Source of the DNA: CAVSUZ01 sp963795415
GTDB lineage: Bacteria; Pseudomonadota; Alphaproteobacteria; Acetobacterales; Acetobacteraceae
Assembly: GCA_963795415.1 (NCBI GenBank)
Contig: CAWCHQ010000001.1
Coordinates: forward strand, 1,364,001-1,428,000
DNA: 64,000 nt
Reading direction: 5' to 3'
Position 1 is the stretch's first letter; the number at the start of each line of letters is the position of its first letter. Under the pieces are notes generated by a model. It did no database searches and had not been told where the DNA came from. It saw nothing but the letters and a program-made list of their open reading frames with translations. Below are positions 8,026 through 17,021 of the stretch, piece by piece. The translations under genes and the position numbers were made by a program.

Positions 8026-9195
8026 GTGAAGAGCGTCAATGCGCTGCTGGGCGGGCTGGGGACCACGATTTTCACGGTCATGTCGGCCCTGGCGGTGGAG
8101 CACCGGTCGATCAATCTCGGCCAGGGATTTCCCGATACGGACGGTCCGGACGATATCCTGCGGGCTGCCGCGGATGCGCTGATGGACGGGCGCAACCAGT
8201 ACCCTCCGATGCCCGGAGTGCCTGAGCTGCGGCAGGCGGTGGCCGCGCACAACCGGCGCTTCTACGGGCTGGAGGTGGACGGCATGTCGCAGGTGGTCGT
8301 CACTTCCGGCGCCACGGAGGCGATCACCGCCTGCCTGATGGCCCTGCTGAACCCCGGCGACGAGGTGGTGCTGATCGAGCCGCTGTACGACACTTACCTG
8401 CCCGTGGTGCGGCTGCTCGGGGCGGTTCCGCGCCTGGTGCGGCTTTCGCCTCCGGACTGGACGCTGCCGCGGGCAGAGCTGGAAGCGGCCTTCGGGCCGC
8501 GAACGAAGGCGATCCTGATCAACACGCCGATGAACCCGACGGGAAAGGTGTTCACGCGAGAGGAGCTGGGGGTCATCGCGGACCTGCTGATCCGGCACGA
8601 CGCCTACGCCATTTGCGACGAAGTGTATGAGCACCTCGTGTTCGACGGCTGCCGGCATATCCCGTTGATGACGCTGCCGGGAATGCGCGAGCGGGTGATG
8701 CGCGTCGGCAGCGCGGGCAAGACGTTCTCCCTGACCGGATGGAAAATCGGTTATGTGACCGCGCCGTCGGCGCTGGCTCCGGTGGTGGCAAAGGCGCACC
8801 AGAACCTGACGTTCACCTCGGCGCCCAATCTGCAACGGGGGGTTGCCGTTGGGCTGGCGAAGGACGAGGCATATTTCCGGGGGCTGGCTTCGGAGATGCA
8901 GGCCAAGCGGGATCGCCTGGCTGCCGGGCTTGCCTCGCTGGGGATGTCGATCCTGCCCACCCATGGCAGCTACTTTGTCACCGCGGACTTCCGCCCGCTT
9001 GGCTTCAACGGCGACGACGTTGCTTTCTGCCGCCACATCACGATCGAAGCCGGCGTGACCGCCGTCCCGGTAACAGCATTCTATGACGGGCCGGAGCCGC
9101 CGCGGCATTATGCCCGGTTCGCATTTTGCAAGCGCGATTCAGTGCTGAATGATGCGGTGGCGCGGCTGCGCGCCCATTTCACCGGTCGGCGGTAG
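8026..9195 (+). CDS. Class I/II pyridoxal-phosphate aminotransferase
   Basis: A fold-type I aminotransferase of about 389 residues. The GTG start is chosen because AAAGGG lies six bases upstream; a TTG 36 bases earlier is possible. Visible are SINLGQGFPDTDGP near the N-terminus, the PLP-phosphate loop SGATEAI, INTPMNPTGKVF, the CDEVYEHLVFD cofactor aspartate region, and the Schiff-base lysine in SAGKTFSLTGWKIGY (Lys232). This pattern resembles the methionine/kynurenine aminotransferase (YbdL-like) and DapC-like groups. The substrate is uncertain. The gene stands alone between repeat blocks. Confidence 0.85.
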   Translation: MKSVNALLGGLGTTIFTVMSALAVEHRSINLGQGFPDTDGPDDILRAAADALMDGRNQYPPMPGVPELRQAVAAHNRRFYGLEVDGMSQVVVTSGATEAITACLMALLNPGDEVVLIEPLYDTYLPVVRLLGAVPRLVRLSPPDWTLPRAELEAAFGPRTKAILINTPMNPTGKVFTREELGVIADLLIRHDAYAICDEVYEHLVFDGCRHIPLMTLPGMRERVMRVGSAGKTFSLTGWKIGYVTAPSALAPVVAKAHQNLTFTSAPNLQRGVAVGLAKDEAYFRGLASEMQAKRDRLAAGLASLGMSILPTHGSYFVTADFRPLGFNGDDVAFCRHITIEAGVTAVPVTAFYDGPEPPRHYARFAFCKRDSVLNDAVARLRAHFTGRR

Positions 9196-9223
9196 TATAG
9201 TCGATACGCCGCTTGTTGTCTGA

Positions 9224-9286
9224 GTATTCGATTTACGCGACGAAGCGTGCGCGCTTCGCGACGCACGCTTCTCTGCGATCGGATAC
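9224..9286. repeat. Palindromic repeat family B, copy 1
   Basis: An approximately 63-bp palindrome beginning gtattcga and ending tcggatac, with internal arms cgcgacgaagcgtgcg and the reverse complement. Relatives are at 9563-9625, 17022-17085 and 29939-30000. It is preceded at 9196-9223 by tcgatacgccgcttgttgtctga, which recurs at 29511-29540. Confidence 0.7.
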
Positions 9287-9336
9287 CAATCCTCTAATTG
9301 ACGGGACGGGGGCCGGGACGTAAGTCCCGCGCGGAT

Positions 9337-9414
9337 GGCGGGCGTAGCTCAGTTGGCAGAGCGCCAGGTTGTGGTCCTGGATGCCGTGGGTTCGAGTCCC
9401 GATCGCTCGCCCCA
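9337..9414 (+). tRNA. tRNA-His (GTG anticodon)
   Basis: A cloverleaf can be drawn. Acceptor GCGGGCG (9338-9344) pairs with CGCTCGC (9404-9410). A preceding G at 9337 faces C73 at 9411 and gives the extra G-1 base pair that marks tRNA-His. CCA is encoded (9412-9414). The D arm GCTC/GAGC and anticodon arm CCAGG-TTGTGGT-CCTGG give anticodon GTG. The T arm GTGGG-TTCGAGT-CCCGA is followed by one base more than the canonical length, so that arm has a bulge or extra nucleotide. The identity is clear; the T arm is unusual. Confidence 0.9.
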
Positions 9415-9481
9415 TATCTCGTGTTCCGCATCGGAAGTTCGCCATTGCGGAAGCGCGGCCGATTCGAGATGCTAGCTGTTT

Positions 9482-9552
9482 CTTTTCAGTGGCCTGCGTA
9501 TCCCCTCCGTCCGCCGCAGAGTGCGGCGAACTTCGGGGGCAGGACACTTGCC
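9482..9552 (+). repeat. Dispersed repeat E, copy 2
   Basis: Second copy of the 68-bp sequence at 1112-1180, sharing tttcagtggcctgc, tatccc, tgcggcgaactt and gggcaggacacttgc. It lies between tRNA-His and mobA with no recognisable transposase next to it. Confidence 0.65.
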
Positions 9553-9562
9553 TATTTACTGC

Positions 9563-9625
9563 GTATCCGATTTACGCGGCGAAGCGCGGTCGCTCCGCGA
9601 CGAGCGCGTCTCTGCGATCGGATAT
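9563..9625. repeat. Palindromic repeat family B, copy 2
   Basis: A palindrome running from gtatccga to gatcggatat with arms cgcggcgaagcgcg and cgcgacgagcgcg. It ends six bases before the mobA start codon, so it forms the 5' leader of mobA and could influence its translation. Confidence 0.65.
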
Positions 9626-9631
9626 GCACGA

Positions 9632-10204
9632 ATGATCTTCGGCGTGGCGTTGGCCGGAGGCGAGGCCCGGCGTATGGGCGGCGGCGACAAGCCGCTGCTG
9701 GAGATCGGTGGCCGGTCCATGCTGGCGCGGGTCGTGGATCGCCTGCGCGGCGAAGCCGCCGAGGTCGCGATCAGCGCGAATGGCGATCCCTTGCGTTTGA
9801 CGGCATTCCGCTGTCCTGTGCTGCCGGACGGTGACTTCGCCGGCCGCGGGCCACTGGCAGGCGTGCTGGCCGGGCTCGAGTGGGCGGCTTTCCGCGGCGC
9901 CGATGCTGTTCTGACCATCCCCGGCGATGTGCCGTTCGCGCCATCCGGCCTGGGTGTCGCACTGGCGCCGGCACCGGCCTGGGCTGCCTCAGGCGGGCAG
10001 GTGCATCATCTCGTGGCGCTGTGGCCCGTTTCGGCGGCCGTGCCGTTGCGGCGCGTTCTGGAAGGCCCCGGGCCGTTCGCGGTTCATGCGTTCGGGCGCC
10101 GGATCGGGATGCGGACGGTGTGTTTCCCCGAGGCGGACGAAGGGGCGTTCGTGAACGTGAACACGCCGGCGGAGCTGACGGCGGCGCGCCGGATCAGGAC
10201 CTGA
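9632..10204 (+). CDS. mobA: Molybdenum cofactor guanylyltransferase
   Basis: Transfers GMP from GTP to molybdopterin to give the MGD cofactor. The product of about 190 residues starts MIFGVALAGGEARRMGGGDKP, the nucleotide-binding signature of MobA. PLAGVLAGLEWA and the metal-binding TIPGDVPF follow, and the family's C-terminal FVNVNTPAEL ends the protein. Sequence upstream of this ATG in the same frame is repeat DNA and is not counted as coding. Its 3' end overlaps the convergent oxidoreductase gene by 11 bases. Confidence 0.9.
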   Translation: MIFGVALAGGEARRMGGGDKPLLEIGGRSMLARVVDRLRGEAAEVAISANGDPLRLTAFRCPVLPDGDFAGRGPLAGVLAGLEWAAFRGADAVLTIPGDVPFAPSGLGVALAPAPAWAASGGQVHHLVALWPVSAAVPLRRVLEGPGPFAVHAFGRRIGMRTVCFPEADEGAFVNVNTPAELTAARRIRT

Positions 10205-11048
10205 ACTTGTCCTTGAGCCCGGCCCAGCGATCGAGGACCGGCAGCACGACATCCGCTTTCGCCGAGGGCAGGCTGACGGACACGCGTACGACGCCCGCTT
10301 CCTGATAGCGGGCGAGCTTCGCCTCGTCCTCTGGCGCCCCAAAAATGCTGATCGGCAGCTCCTTCGGATCGCGCTTCGCCTGCTCTGCCATTTTGCGGAA
10401 TTCGGGGAAGAACACCGTGACGTCCTCGTATTGCGGGCGACTGGCCAGGGGAATCCAGCCGTTGCCGTAGCGCACCGCGCGGCGCGCGCCATAGGGCCAG
10501 GCACCGCCGACGATAACGGGCGGATGCGGCTGCTGCACAGGTTTTGGCCAGACCATCATCGGTGGGAAATTCACGAACTCCCCATGATATTCCGGCTTGG
10601 ATTTGATCCAGATCTCCTTCATGGCCTCGACGCGCTCACGGGCGAGCTTATGGCGTGTTTCAAAAGCGGTGCCGTGGTCCTCCATTTCTTCGGCGTTCCA
10701 GCCGTTGCCGATCCCGAACAGGAATCGTCCGCCCGAGACCTGGTCGATGGATGCCACCAGCTTTGCCGTCTGGATCGGATCCCGCTGAATCACCAGGCAC
10801 ACGCCGGTGCCGACCCGCAGCTTTTTGGTGGCGACGGCGGCGGCGGTCAGCGTCACGAACGGGTCCATCGCGTCGTAATAGTGCTTTGGCAGGTCGCCGC
10901 CCCCCGGGAACGGGGTCCGGCGCGACAGCGGAATGTGGGAGTGCTCCGGGGCCCAGACGGACTCGAATCCCCGCTCCTCCAGGGTCCGGGCGAGATCCGC
11001 CGGCGACATCGAGTAGTCGGTAAAGAACATAGATGCGCCGAAATCCAT
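10194..11048 (-). CDS. LLM-class flavin-dependent oxidoreductase
   Basis: A luciferase-like monooxygenase fold protein of 284 residues, of the subgroup often annotated as F420-dependent (TIGR03619-like). Motifs include MDFGASMFFTDYSMSP at the start, ESVWAPEHSHIP, LRVGTGVCLVIQRDPI, GGRFLFGIGNGWNAEEME and HPPVIVGGAW. The ATG at 11048 is chosen because GGGAG precedes it and homologues begin near here. The longer frame runs into repeat DNA. Whether the cofactor is F420 or FMN cannot be told from this window, which holds no F420 biosynthesis genes. Confidence 0.85.
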   Translation of the reverse strand: MDFGASMFFTDYSMSPADLARTLEERGFESVWAPEHSHIPLSRRTPFPGGGDLPKHYYDAMDPFVTLTAAAVATKKLRVGTGVCLVIQRDPIQTAKLVASIDQVSGGRFLFGIGNGWNAEEMEDHGTAFETRHKLARERVEAMKEIWIKSKPEYHGEFVNFPPMMVWPKPVQQPHPPVIVGGAWPYGARRAVRYGNGWIPLASRPQYEDVTVFFPEFRKMAEQAKRDPKELPISIFGAPEDEAKLARYQEAGVVRVSVSLPSAKADVVLPVLDRWAGLKDKFRS

Positions 11049-11070
11049 CCCCGATCTCCCGTGAGTGTCC

Positions 11071-11176
11071 CTAAGCAGACTTTCGTGGCTTGTGCCACGC
11101 AAGTCTGCTTAGAAGTTGTTGAAGACGCATCATCTTATCGGCTTAGCGCCGAAACGCTCCGCCGGATGATGCTTAG
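11071..11176. repeat. Palindromic repeat (agcagactt module)
   Basis: Contains the hairpin ctaagcagactttcg...gcaagtctgcttag and the tail gacgcatcatcttatcgg...ccgccggatgatgctta. The same combination occurs at 7684-7784 and 29390-29492. It lies just upstream of the oxidoreductase start, in its probable promoter region. Confidence 0.75.
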
Positions 11177-11250
11177 TGGAGGGAACCTAACGGCAGAAAA
11201 TCAGGAGGCCAATCGTAGCTTCGTAACGTGGAAGGATCGGTACCGGTAGG

Positions 11251-11553
11251 TCAGGGACGCAGGGGCGTCAATTCCTGCATAAGATCGCCGAGGCAAAGGC
11301 TGCGGAAGGCCGGTCCATTCATCGGCTCCAGCACGAAATAGTCGCTCGCGCGCCAAATGGTCCAGCCGCGAAGGGCGCTGTCTTGTTCGTAGAAGGCGAG
11401 CACTTCCTCATACTCATCGCCTTCGACCCAATGGTCGAGTTCCACGACCATTCGGAGGTGGCGTGAAGCCGCCCAGTGCGACAGGTGGGTGAGATCCTCG
11501 ATCTCGAACGCGATGCCCTTCGGCGGAGGCGGACTGTCACTCGATAGGCTCAT
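11251..11553 (-). CDS. Small acidic protein of unknown function
   Basis: A 100-residue protein beginning MSLSSDSPPPPKGIAFEIED. AGGGGG lies about eight bases before the chosen ATG; the longer in-frame extension (to 11670) has atypical composition. It is rich in Asp/Glu and aromatic residues (EGDEYEEVLAFYEQDS, GWTIWRASDYFVLEP), with no signal peptide or membrane segment. It is probably a cytosolic soluble protein. I do not recognise the family. Confidence 0.6.
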   Translation of the reverse strand: MSLSSDSPPPPKGIAFEIEDLTHLSHWAASRHLRMVVELDHWVEGDEYEEVLAFYEQDSALRGWTIWRASDYFVLEPMNGPAFRSLCLGDLMQELTPLRP

Positions 11554-11892
11554 CGCATACCCCCTGAATTCAGCCTGGCCCAGGCCGGCTGCCGCCCGTC
11601 CCGGTGGGTTGGTTCCCGGCCCACCCGAACGCGGGATTGGCCCCTGACATGAATTGATCTTAACGATCACGATCCCGTGAATGCAAGTCTCATAACTGAG
11701 ATTCCGCAGATAACACCTGATAATTTCGCATCGACAACGGCCCGGTCCGGCCCGGCCGACGAAGGTTCAGCATTGCTTGCAGGAAAACTGCGGCGGCTCA
11801 AGCACCCAGACGCCGCTCGGGGAAAAAGACCGGGTCCGCGGCTGCCGGGACACGGCCCGGGAAAGCTGTTGCGGGGTCCGCTACCTCCGTTC

Positions 11893-11996
11893 TAGAGCGT
11901 GTTCAGGGTGGCGGAACACGCTCTGTCCTCATTGTGCGAGCAGAGTCACGCGCTCCTGGAAATGCACGCATTTCCAGGAGCGCGATCTGCTCTAGC
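11893..11996. repeat. Palindromic repeat (agagcgt and agcagagt modules)
   Basis: Two hairpins: tagagcgtgttc...gaacacgctct (11893-11925) and agcagagtcacgcgctcctggaaatgc...gcatttccaggagcgcgatctgctct (11940-11994). The second is a nearly perfect long palindrome. The rest of the 472-bp gap (11554-12025) shows no coding sequence. Confidence 0.75.
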
Positions 11997-12025
11997 CCAT
12001 GCACCTCATGCTACCTGGAGCATTC

Positions 12026-13393
12026 ATGGAAGGTTCGCCGTTCCGGCATTGGCGCCCGCAAGCGAGCGGTCAAGCCGCGCTGGTTGCCATCGCCCGGTGG
12101 GAGACACAGTACGCTCCTGAATGGCTGGCCTATCATCGCTCGATCGGGTTCGGCCACGTGTTCCTGACCTGCAATGACGATGACCCGACCGCCCTGTGGG
12201 AGGCCGTGCTGCCATTCACGATGGGGTCGGGGCCTTTCGTCACGTTCACCCATTTCCCCTGGCGCGGGCAGCGATTCCACATGCTGATGCAGGGGCTTCG
12301 CCGGGCGCAGAGGCACTATCCCTGGCTGATGATCCTGGACCTGGACGAGTTTCTGCACCTGCCCCGCCATCATGACGTGGAGCAATTCCTGGACGAGGCA
12401 GCGGGCGACTGGGACGCTGTCCATTTCAACCGGATCGGCTTTGGCAACAGCGGCTACACGGAGCGGCCACCGGGCGGCGTGCTGCGGACGTATGTCCGCC
12501 GCCAACCCGATCTCACAGCTTCGACCCGCGTGCTGGTCCGGTCCTCGCGATTGCGCCTTGAACCTGCTCCCGACCCGTCTCCCGTGTGGACCGATCCGGC
12601 GCCGCTGCTGCTACCCGATGCCCGGCACGTGGATGTGCTGGGCCGGATGATGCGGGAGCCGCCGCGGGGCAAGATCGATCCGGAGAGCGCCGTGCGGATG
12701 CGCGAAGCGGGACTGATCCACCACTATCAATTCAAATCGGAGCAGGATTTTTTGCTGCGCTGCGCGCGGGGGATGGAGGGGGCGTTTGCGGGGCAGGCGC
12801 TGTGGCGCGAACTGCACCAAAAGGGTCAGCATCGCGCGGTTCTCGCGGAGCTGAATGCCGTCGAAGACCGATCGCTGGCGCAGTTCTGGACGGCCAGGCT
12901 CACAGCCGGCGCAGCCCGCGCCACGACCTTGCAAGCGCCCGCGCGGCCCAATCTCGCGCTTAATAAAGACGCCCGGCAGAGTTCGATTTCAGACTGGTCC
13001 AGTTCGCCCGATCCGGCGAAGGATGCCGCCGGTCTGGTGAGTGGGAGGATTACCGGCAGCTATCAATGCCACACGCGCCACGAGGAACATCCGTGGTGGT
13101 CGGTGGACCTCGGCGCAGACGCCCAGGTGGGCGAGATCCGGGTGTTCAACCGGTGCGACTCGCAGGAGCTTGCGCAACGGGCCCGGGCGTATGAAATGGC
13201 GGCGTCGCGGGACGGGCGGGTCTGGCTCACGTTGCGACGGCAGGAAGACGGGCCGGCATTCGGCGGGGCCGATGGGAACCCGCTGGTGGTCCAACTACCC
13301 TCGCCGGTGCCGGCCCGGTTCATCCGTGTGACATTGCTGTCCACCACGAACCTCCACCTGGATCAGGTGGAGGTCTATGGTCGGATGGCTTAA
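12026..13393 (+). CDS. Glycosyltransferase (GT2/GT92-like) with C-terminal discoidin domain
   Basis: A 455-residue protein with two parts. Residues about 15-290 look like the Glyco_tranf_2_4 group: ARWETQYAPEWLAYHRSIGF, VFLTCNDDDPT, and the metal-binding LDLDEFLHLP. Residues about 310-455 form an F5/8-type C (discoidin) carbohydrate-binding fold: NLALNKDARQSS, WWSVDLGADAQVGEIRVFNR, then RFIRVTLLSTTNLHLDQVEV at the end. GGAG lies seven bases before the chosen ATG; two in-frame ATGs lie upstream at 11999 and 12008. There is no signal peptide, so the binding domain is probably cytosolic and may hold a glycan acceptor. It stands alone between repeats and degP. Confidence 0.75.
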   Translation: MEGSPFRHWRPQASGQAALVAIARWETQYAPEWLAYHRSIGFGHVFLTCNDDDPTALWEAVLPFTMGSGPFVTFTHFPWRGQRFHMLMQGLRRAQRHYPWLMILDLDEFLHLPRHHDVEQFLDEAAGDWDAVHFNRIGFGNSGYTERPPGGVLRTYVRRQPDLTASTRVLVRSSRLRLEPAPDPSPVWTDPAPLLLPDARHVDVLGRMMREPPRGKIDPESAVRMREAGLIHHYQFKSEQDFLLRCARGMEGAFAGQALWRELHQKGQHRAVLAELNAVEDRSLAQFWTARLTAGAARATTLQAPARPNLALNKDARQSSISDWSSSPDPAKDAAGLVSGRITGSYQCHTRHEEHPWWSVDLGADAQVGEIRVFNRCDSQELAQRARAYEMAASRDGRVWLTLRRQEDGPAFGGADGNPLVVQLPSPVPARFIRVTLLSTTNLHLDQVEVYGRMA

Positions 13394-13414
13394 TCGGCCG
13401 ATTTATGGCAGGAT

Positions 13415-15001
13415 TCAGCCGTTGTTGGCGTTGCCCTGGTTCGGGTTCACCGCAACGAAGGCTGATTGGCCGTCGTGTATGACCCGCAGGGCCACAGCAC
13501 TGTCACCCGTACGCTCGGCCTCGCGAATGGCCTGCGCGGCCTGGCCGACGCTGTGCACCGCGCGGGTGCCCACGCCGACTATGACGTCACCGGGCTGAAT
13601 GCCTGCCTGATCAGCTGGCGATCCCGGCTGAACCTGAGTGACCACGGCTCCCTGAGTGCCATCCGGCAGATCAAGCTGAGCCGAGGTGTCCGGGGTGACG
13701 GGCCCCAGCGCGAGGCCGAGGCGATCGCTCTCTGATTGGCCAGCCTGGCCGTTCTGCGCCGTTTGCTGCTCGCTCGGCAGCTGAGCGACCTTCAGGTCGA
13801 TCGTCTGCTGCTGGCCATCGCGCAGGACGCCCAAATGAGCCTCATCGCCCGGCTGAATACCGGCGACGTCCACTGCCAGTTCACGCGGGTCTTTGACGTT
13901 CTGGCCGTTGACCGAGCGAATCACATCACCCGGCTTCAGGCCCGCATGCTGGGCCGGCGTATTCGGTTCCACCGCAGCAATGAGAGCGCCACCTTGCTCA
14001 GGCAAATTCAGCGCCTTGGCCATGGCCGGAGAGACCGGCTGAGCCTCCACGCCGATATACCCGCGTGTAATGTGCCCATAGTGCTCCAGGTCAGCGGTGA
14101 TCGTCTTGATCAGGTTGGAAGGGATCGCGAAGCCGATGCCGATCGAACCGCCGTTCGGCGACAGGATCGCGGTGTCCATGCCGAGGACCTTGCCGTCCTG
14201 CGTCAGCAGCGGTCCGCCGGAATTGCCTTCGTTGATCGGCGCATCGACCTGGATGAACTGATCATAGGGTCCGGCGCCGATGTTGCGGCCGATCGCGGAG
14301 ACGATGCCGGCCGTCACCGTTTCAGACAGGCCGAATGGATTGCCGATCGCAATCACCCATTCTCCCGGCTGCGCGTCGTCCGAATTGCCGAGCTTAAGGT
14401 AGGGCAGCGCGTGACCGGCGTCGATCTTAAGCAGGGCGATATCAGTGCGCGCGTCGGTGCCCACGACATGGGCCGGAAGGGTCTGGCCGTCATCCAGCGT
14501 GACCGTAAGACGCCGCGCGTCCTTGACCACGTGGTTATTGGTGACGATCAGCCCGTCGGCATTGATGATGAAGCCGGAGCCGCGCGCCTCGACCGCCCGC
14601 CGCTCGGGCTGCATCGGGCCGGACTGGCCAAACTGGTTGAACGGGAACGGAAGCTGCTGCGGCCCGGCGTTCTGGTCGGATTCCGGAGCCTGCTTCAGGT
14701 AGTTGGTCACGGAGACGACCGCGGGCTCCACCTGCTTCACCAGCTGGGTGAAGTTGGGAAGCTGTTGCGGCATGGCTTGTCGAGCCTGGGGCTGCGTATT
14801 GAGCGGCGCCGTTCCCTGGGTCGTCCCCTGGGTCGTTCCCTGGGCCCCGGGATTGTTAACCTGGACCTGCTGCGTCTGGCCGGCTGTCTCCGCCGGAGAT
14901 GCGGCAGCCCAGGCCGACCCTGAAAGGGCGGTGGTCGCAAGTAGTGCGGCGCCCAGAGCAACGCGCGGCCATGAGCCGCGGTGCGGCACAAATCTCCTCA
15001 T
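13415..15001 (-). CDS. degP: Periplasmic serine protease of the Do/HtrA family
   Basis: A protease/chaperone for misfolded envelope proteins. It has a signal peptide (about residues 1-33, ending GSAWAAA), a Gln/Thr-rich linker, a trypsin-like domain with His157 (NNHVVKDA), Asp187 (RTDIALL) and Ser261 (NEGNSGGPLL), and two PDZ domains. The PDZ domains are seen at PAQHAGLKPGDVIRSVNG and GSPADQAGIQPGDVIVGVG. The 528 residues are normal for DegP/DegQ/MucD. The start is fixed by GAGGAGG six bases upstream, so an earlier in-frame ATG at 15076 is rejected. It is transcribed after clcA on the same strand but with a 130-bp gap. Confidence 0.93.
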   Translation of the reverse strand: MRRFVPHRGSWPRVALGAALLATTALSGSAWAAASPAETAGQTQQVQVNNPGAQGTTQGTTQGTAPLNTQPQARQAMPQQLPNFTQLVKQVEPAVVSVTNYLKQAPESDQNAGPQQLPFPFNQFGQSGPMQPERRAVEARGSGFIINADGLIVTNNHVVKDARRLTVTLDDGQTLPAHVVGTDARTDIALLKIDAGHALPYLKLGNSDDAQPGEWVIAIGNPFGLSETVTAGIVSAIGRNIGAGPYDQFIQVDAPINEGNSGGPLLTQDGKVLGMDTAILSPNGGSIGIGFAIPSNLIKTITADLEHYGHITRGYIGVEAQPVSPAMAKALNLPEQGGALIAAVEPNTPAQHAGLKPGDVIRSVNGQNVKDPRELAVDVAGIQPGDEAHLGVLRDGQQQTIDLKVAQLPSEQQTAQNGQAGQSESDRLGLALGPVTPDTSAQLDLPDGTQGAVVTQVQPGSPADQAGIQPGDVIVGVGTRAVHSVGQAAQAIREAERTGDSAVALRVIHDGQSAFVAVNPNQGNANNG

Positions 15002-15131
15002 AGAACCTCCTCGGATGAGAGTTAGGCGGCGAGTGTGGTGACATCTGCCGCTCACAAAAAAAATAATGGGTGTCACTTAAATGTTCGTCCCCTGTAGCGA
15101 TTAAACTCACGTCATCCTGGTTAAGTCTTTT

Positions 15132-16937
15132 TCACTCCGCAGAAGCTGCAGAGGCCGAGGCATGGGCACGCTGGAACAGCATCCGCCGTCGGTTGTGCTC
15201 TTCGCCCATCAGCCTCGCCCGGACCTGCAGCAGATCCTGTCGGCTCAACATTCCAACGAGCACGCCCCTCTCGGGTTCAATGATGGGGACGCGTCCGGTG
15301 TCGGTCTGGACCATCCGGACAACGAGTTCTGAGAGTGGTTCCTCCGGATAGCCGACCGGCATGGCCCGCCTGCCGAGAGCTTCTTCCAAAGTTAGCTCAT
15401 GCCGGGTCGGGTCCTTGACGAAGGCGAGGGCGTCGGCGCGGGTGGCGAGGGCGACCGGCCGGCCGTCGTGATCAATGACGGGGTACGCCTTATGTCGTGC
15501 GCCGCCATGGCCGAAGAAATCAATCAGCTCCTTGACCGGCATCGCGGCCGGCACCGTCTCCACATTATGGACCATCACATCCTTCGCACGGGCGATTTCG
15601 AGCGGGTCGATAGTGTATTCGCGCGTGAGGTGATGGCCGCGCCGCGCCACTTTTTCGGTCAGGATAGAGCGCTTCAACAGCAGCACGGTAAAGGCATAGC
15701 TGGCGCCGCAGGCGGTCAGCAGCGGCACGACCAGGGCCGCGTCACCAGTCAGCTCGACGGCGAACATCATGGCTGTCAGCGGCGCCCGCATGGTTCCGCC
15801 CATAGTCGCGGCCATCCCGATCAACGCCCAGTCGCCTGCGCCCGCATGCGGGAGCACGTTGCCGAACAGTGCGCCTACGCAGCCGCCGATGATCAGCAAG
15901 GGCGCCAGAACGCCGCCGGAGGTGCCGGAGCCGAGCGCAACCGCCCAGATGATCGACTTCACCAGCATGAGGCGGAGAATCCACCCGAAGCTCTGCTGGC
16001 CGTGCAGCAGCAACTCGATGTTGGGATATCCGACGCCGAGGGCATTCGGGTCGAAAACGCCGCCGATGCCCACGACCAGGCCGCCGATCACCGGCCACCA
16101 CATCCAGTGGATAGGCAGCTTGAGGAAGGAATCCTCGGCTGCATAAACCATTCCGGTCAGGAGCGCGGAGGCGAAACCGCAGACAATCCCGAGCACGACA
16201 CAATCCAGCAGCGAAACGGGATCCAGCGGCATCTGGCCGGTGTGCGGGAACAGCGGCAGCGAGCCGATCACCCACCCGCGCACCACGATCGCCGTCATGC
16301 AGGCAACCAGCACGGGAATGAAGCTTCGCGGCTTCCATTCGAACAGCAGCAATTCGACCGAGAGCAGCACCGCGGCGATCGGCGTGCCGAACACCGCTGT
16401 CATGCCCGCCGCCGCGCCGGCCACCAGGAGCGTCTTCCGCTCGGCCGCACTCAGGGAGAAGCCTTGCGCGAATAGTGATCCAAGCGCGCCGCCGGTCATG
16501 ATGATCGGGCCTTCGGCGCCGAACGGGCCGCCCGTGCCGATCGAAATGGCCGAGGAGAGCGGCTTCAGCACCGCGGTTTTTGCGTCGATCCTGCTCTGGC
16601 CGATCAGTATCGCTTCAAGGGCCTCGGGGATGCCGTGGCCGCGGATCTTTTCCGAGCCATAGCGCGCCATCAGCCCGACAATGATCGACCCGGCGACAGG
16701 TATCAGGATCGACCAGTTGCCCAGCGTGTCCAGCGAGATCAGTCCGCCCTTGGTGGACCAGACCCCGTGATAGGCGATGTTGGTGACAAGAGCGATCAGC
16801 CGCAGAAGAACCCAGGCCGATGCCACACCGAAAAAGCCGCAGGCCAGGGCCATGATCGCCAGCACCAGGACGCGCGGTTTGGTGGTGAAATCGCCGAGTT
16901 CCTGAACCCGCGCATGCGGCGTTGTTTGTCGTGACAT
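15132..16937 (-). CDS. ClC-family chloride channel/antiporter with CBS domains
   Basis: A 601-residue polytopic membrane protein. The ClC signature GGPFGAEGP lies at residues 136-144, with the gating glutamate (Glu142) present. A second selectivity segment, GTSGGVLAPLLIIGG, follows. After the membrane part, about residues 440-580 hold two CBS motifs (AKDVMVHNVETVPAAMPVKEL and RVPIIEPERGVLVGMLSRQDLL), which bind adenine nucleotides in related proteins. The presence of the gating glutamate fits an H+/Cl- exchanger or a gated channel. The start ATG follows a short AT-rich leader. Confidence 0.92.
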   Translation of the reverse strand: MSRQTTPHARVQELGDFTTKPRVLVLAIMALACGFFGVASAWVLLRLIALVTNIAYHGVWSTKGGLISLDTLGNWSILIPVAGSIIVGLMARYGSEKIRGHGIPEALEAILIGQSRIDAKTAVLKPLSSAISIGTGGPFGAEGPIIMTGGALGSLFAQGFSLSAAERKTLLVAGAAAGMTAVFGTPIAAVLLSVELLLFEWKPRSFIPVLVACMTAIVVRGWVIGSLPLFPHTGQMPLDPVSLLDCVVLGIVCGFASALLTGMVYAAEDSFLKLPIHWMWWPVIGGLVVGIGGVFDPNALGVGYPNIELLLHGQQSFGWILRLMLVKSIIWAVALGSGTSGGVLAPLLIIGGCVGALFGNVLPHAGAGDWALIGMAATMGGTMRAPLTAMMFAVELTGDAALVVPLLTACGASYAFTVLLLKRSILTEKVARRGHHLTREYTIDPLEIARAKDVMVHNVETVPAAMPVKELIDFFGHGGARHKAYPVIDHDGRPVALATRADALAFVKDPTRHELTLEEALGRRAMPVGYPEEPLSELVVRMVQTDTGRVPIIEPERGVLVGMLSRQDLLQVRARLMGEEHNRRRMLFQRAHASASAASAE

Positions 16938-17021
16938 TACTGCCGTCTTTCTGTGGAGGTCATGGGGGGCGGGCAGCGGCTATATATCGCGCCGCGACAT
17001 AAACGCCAGAGCACGCGGCCA

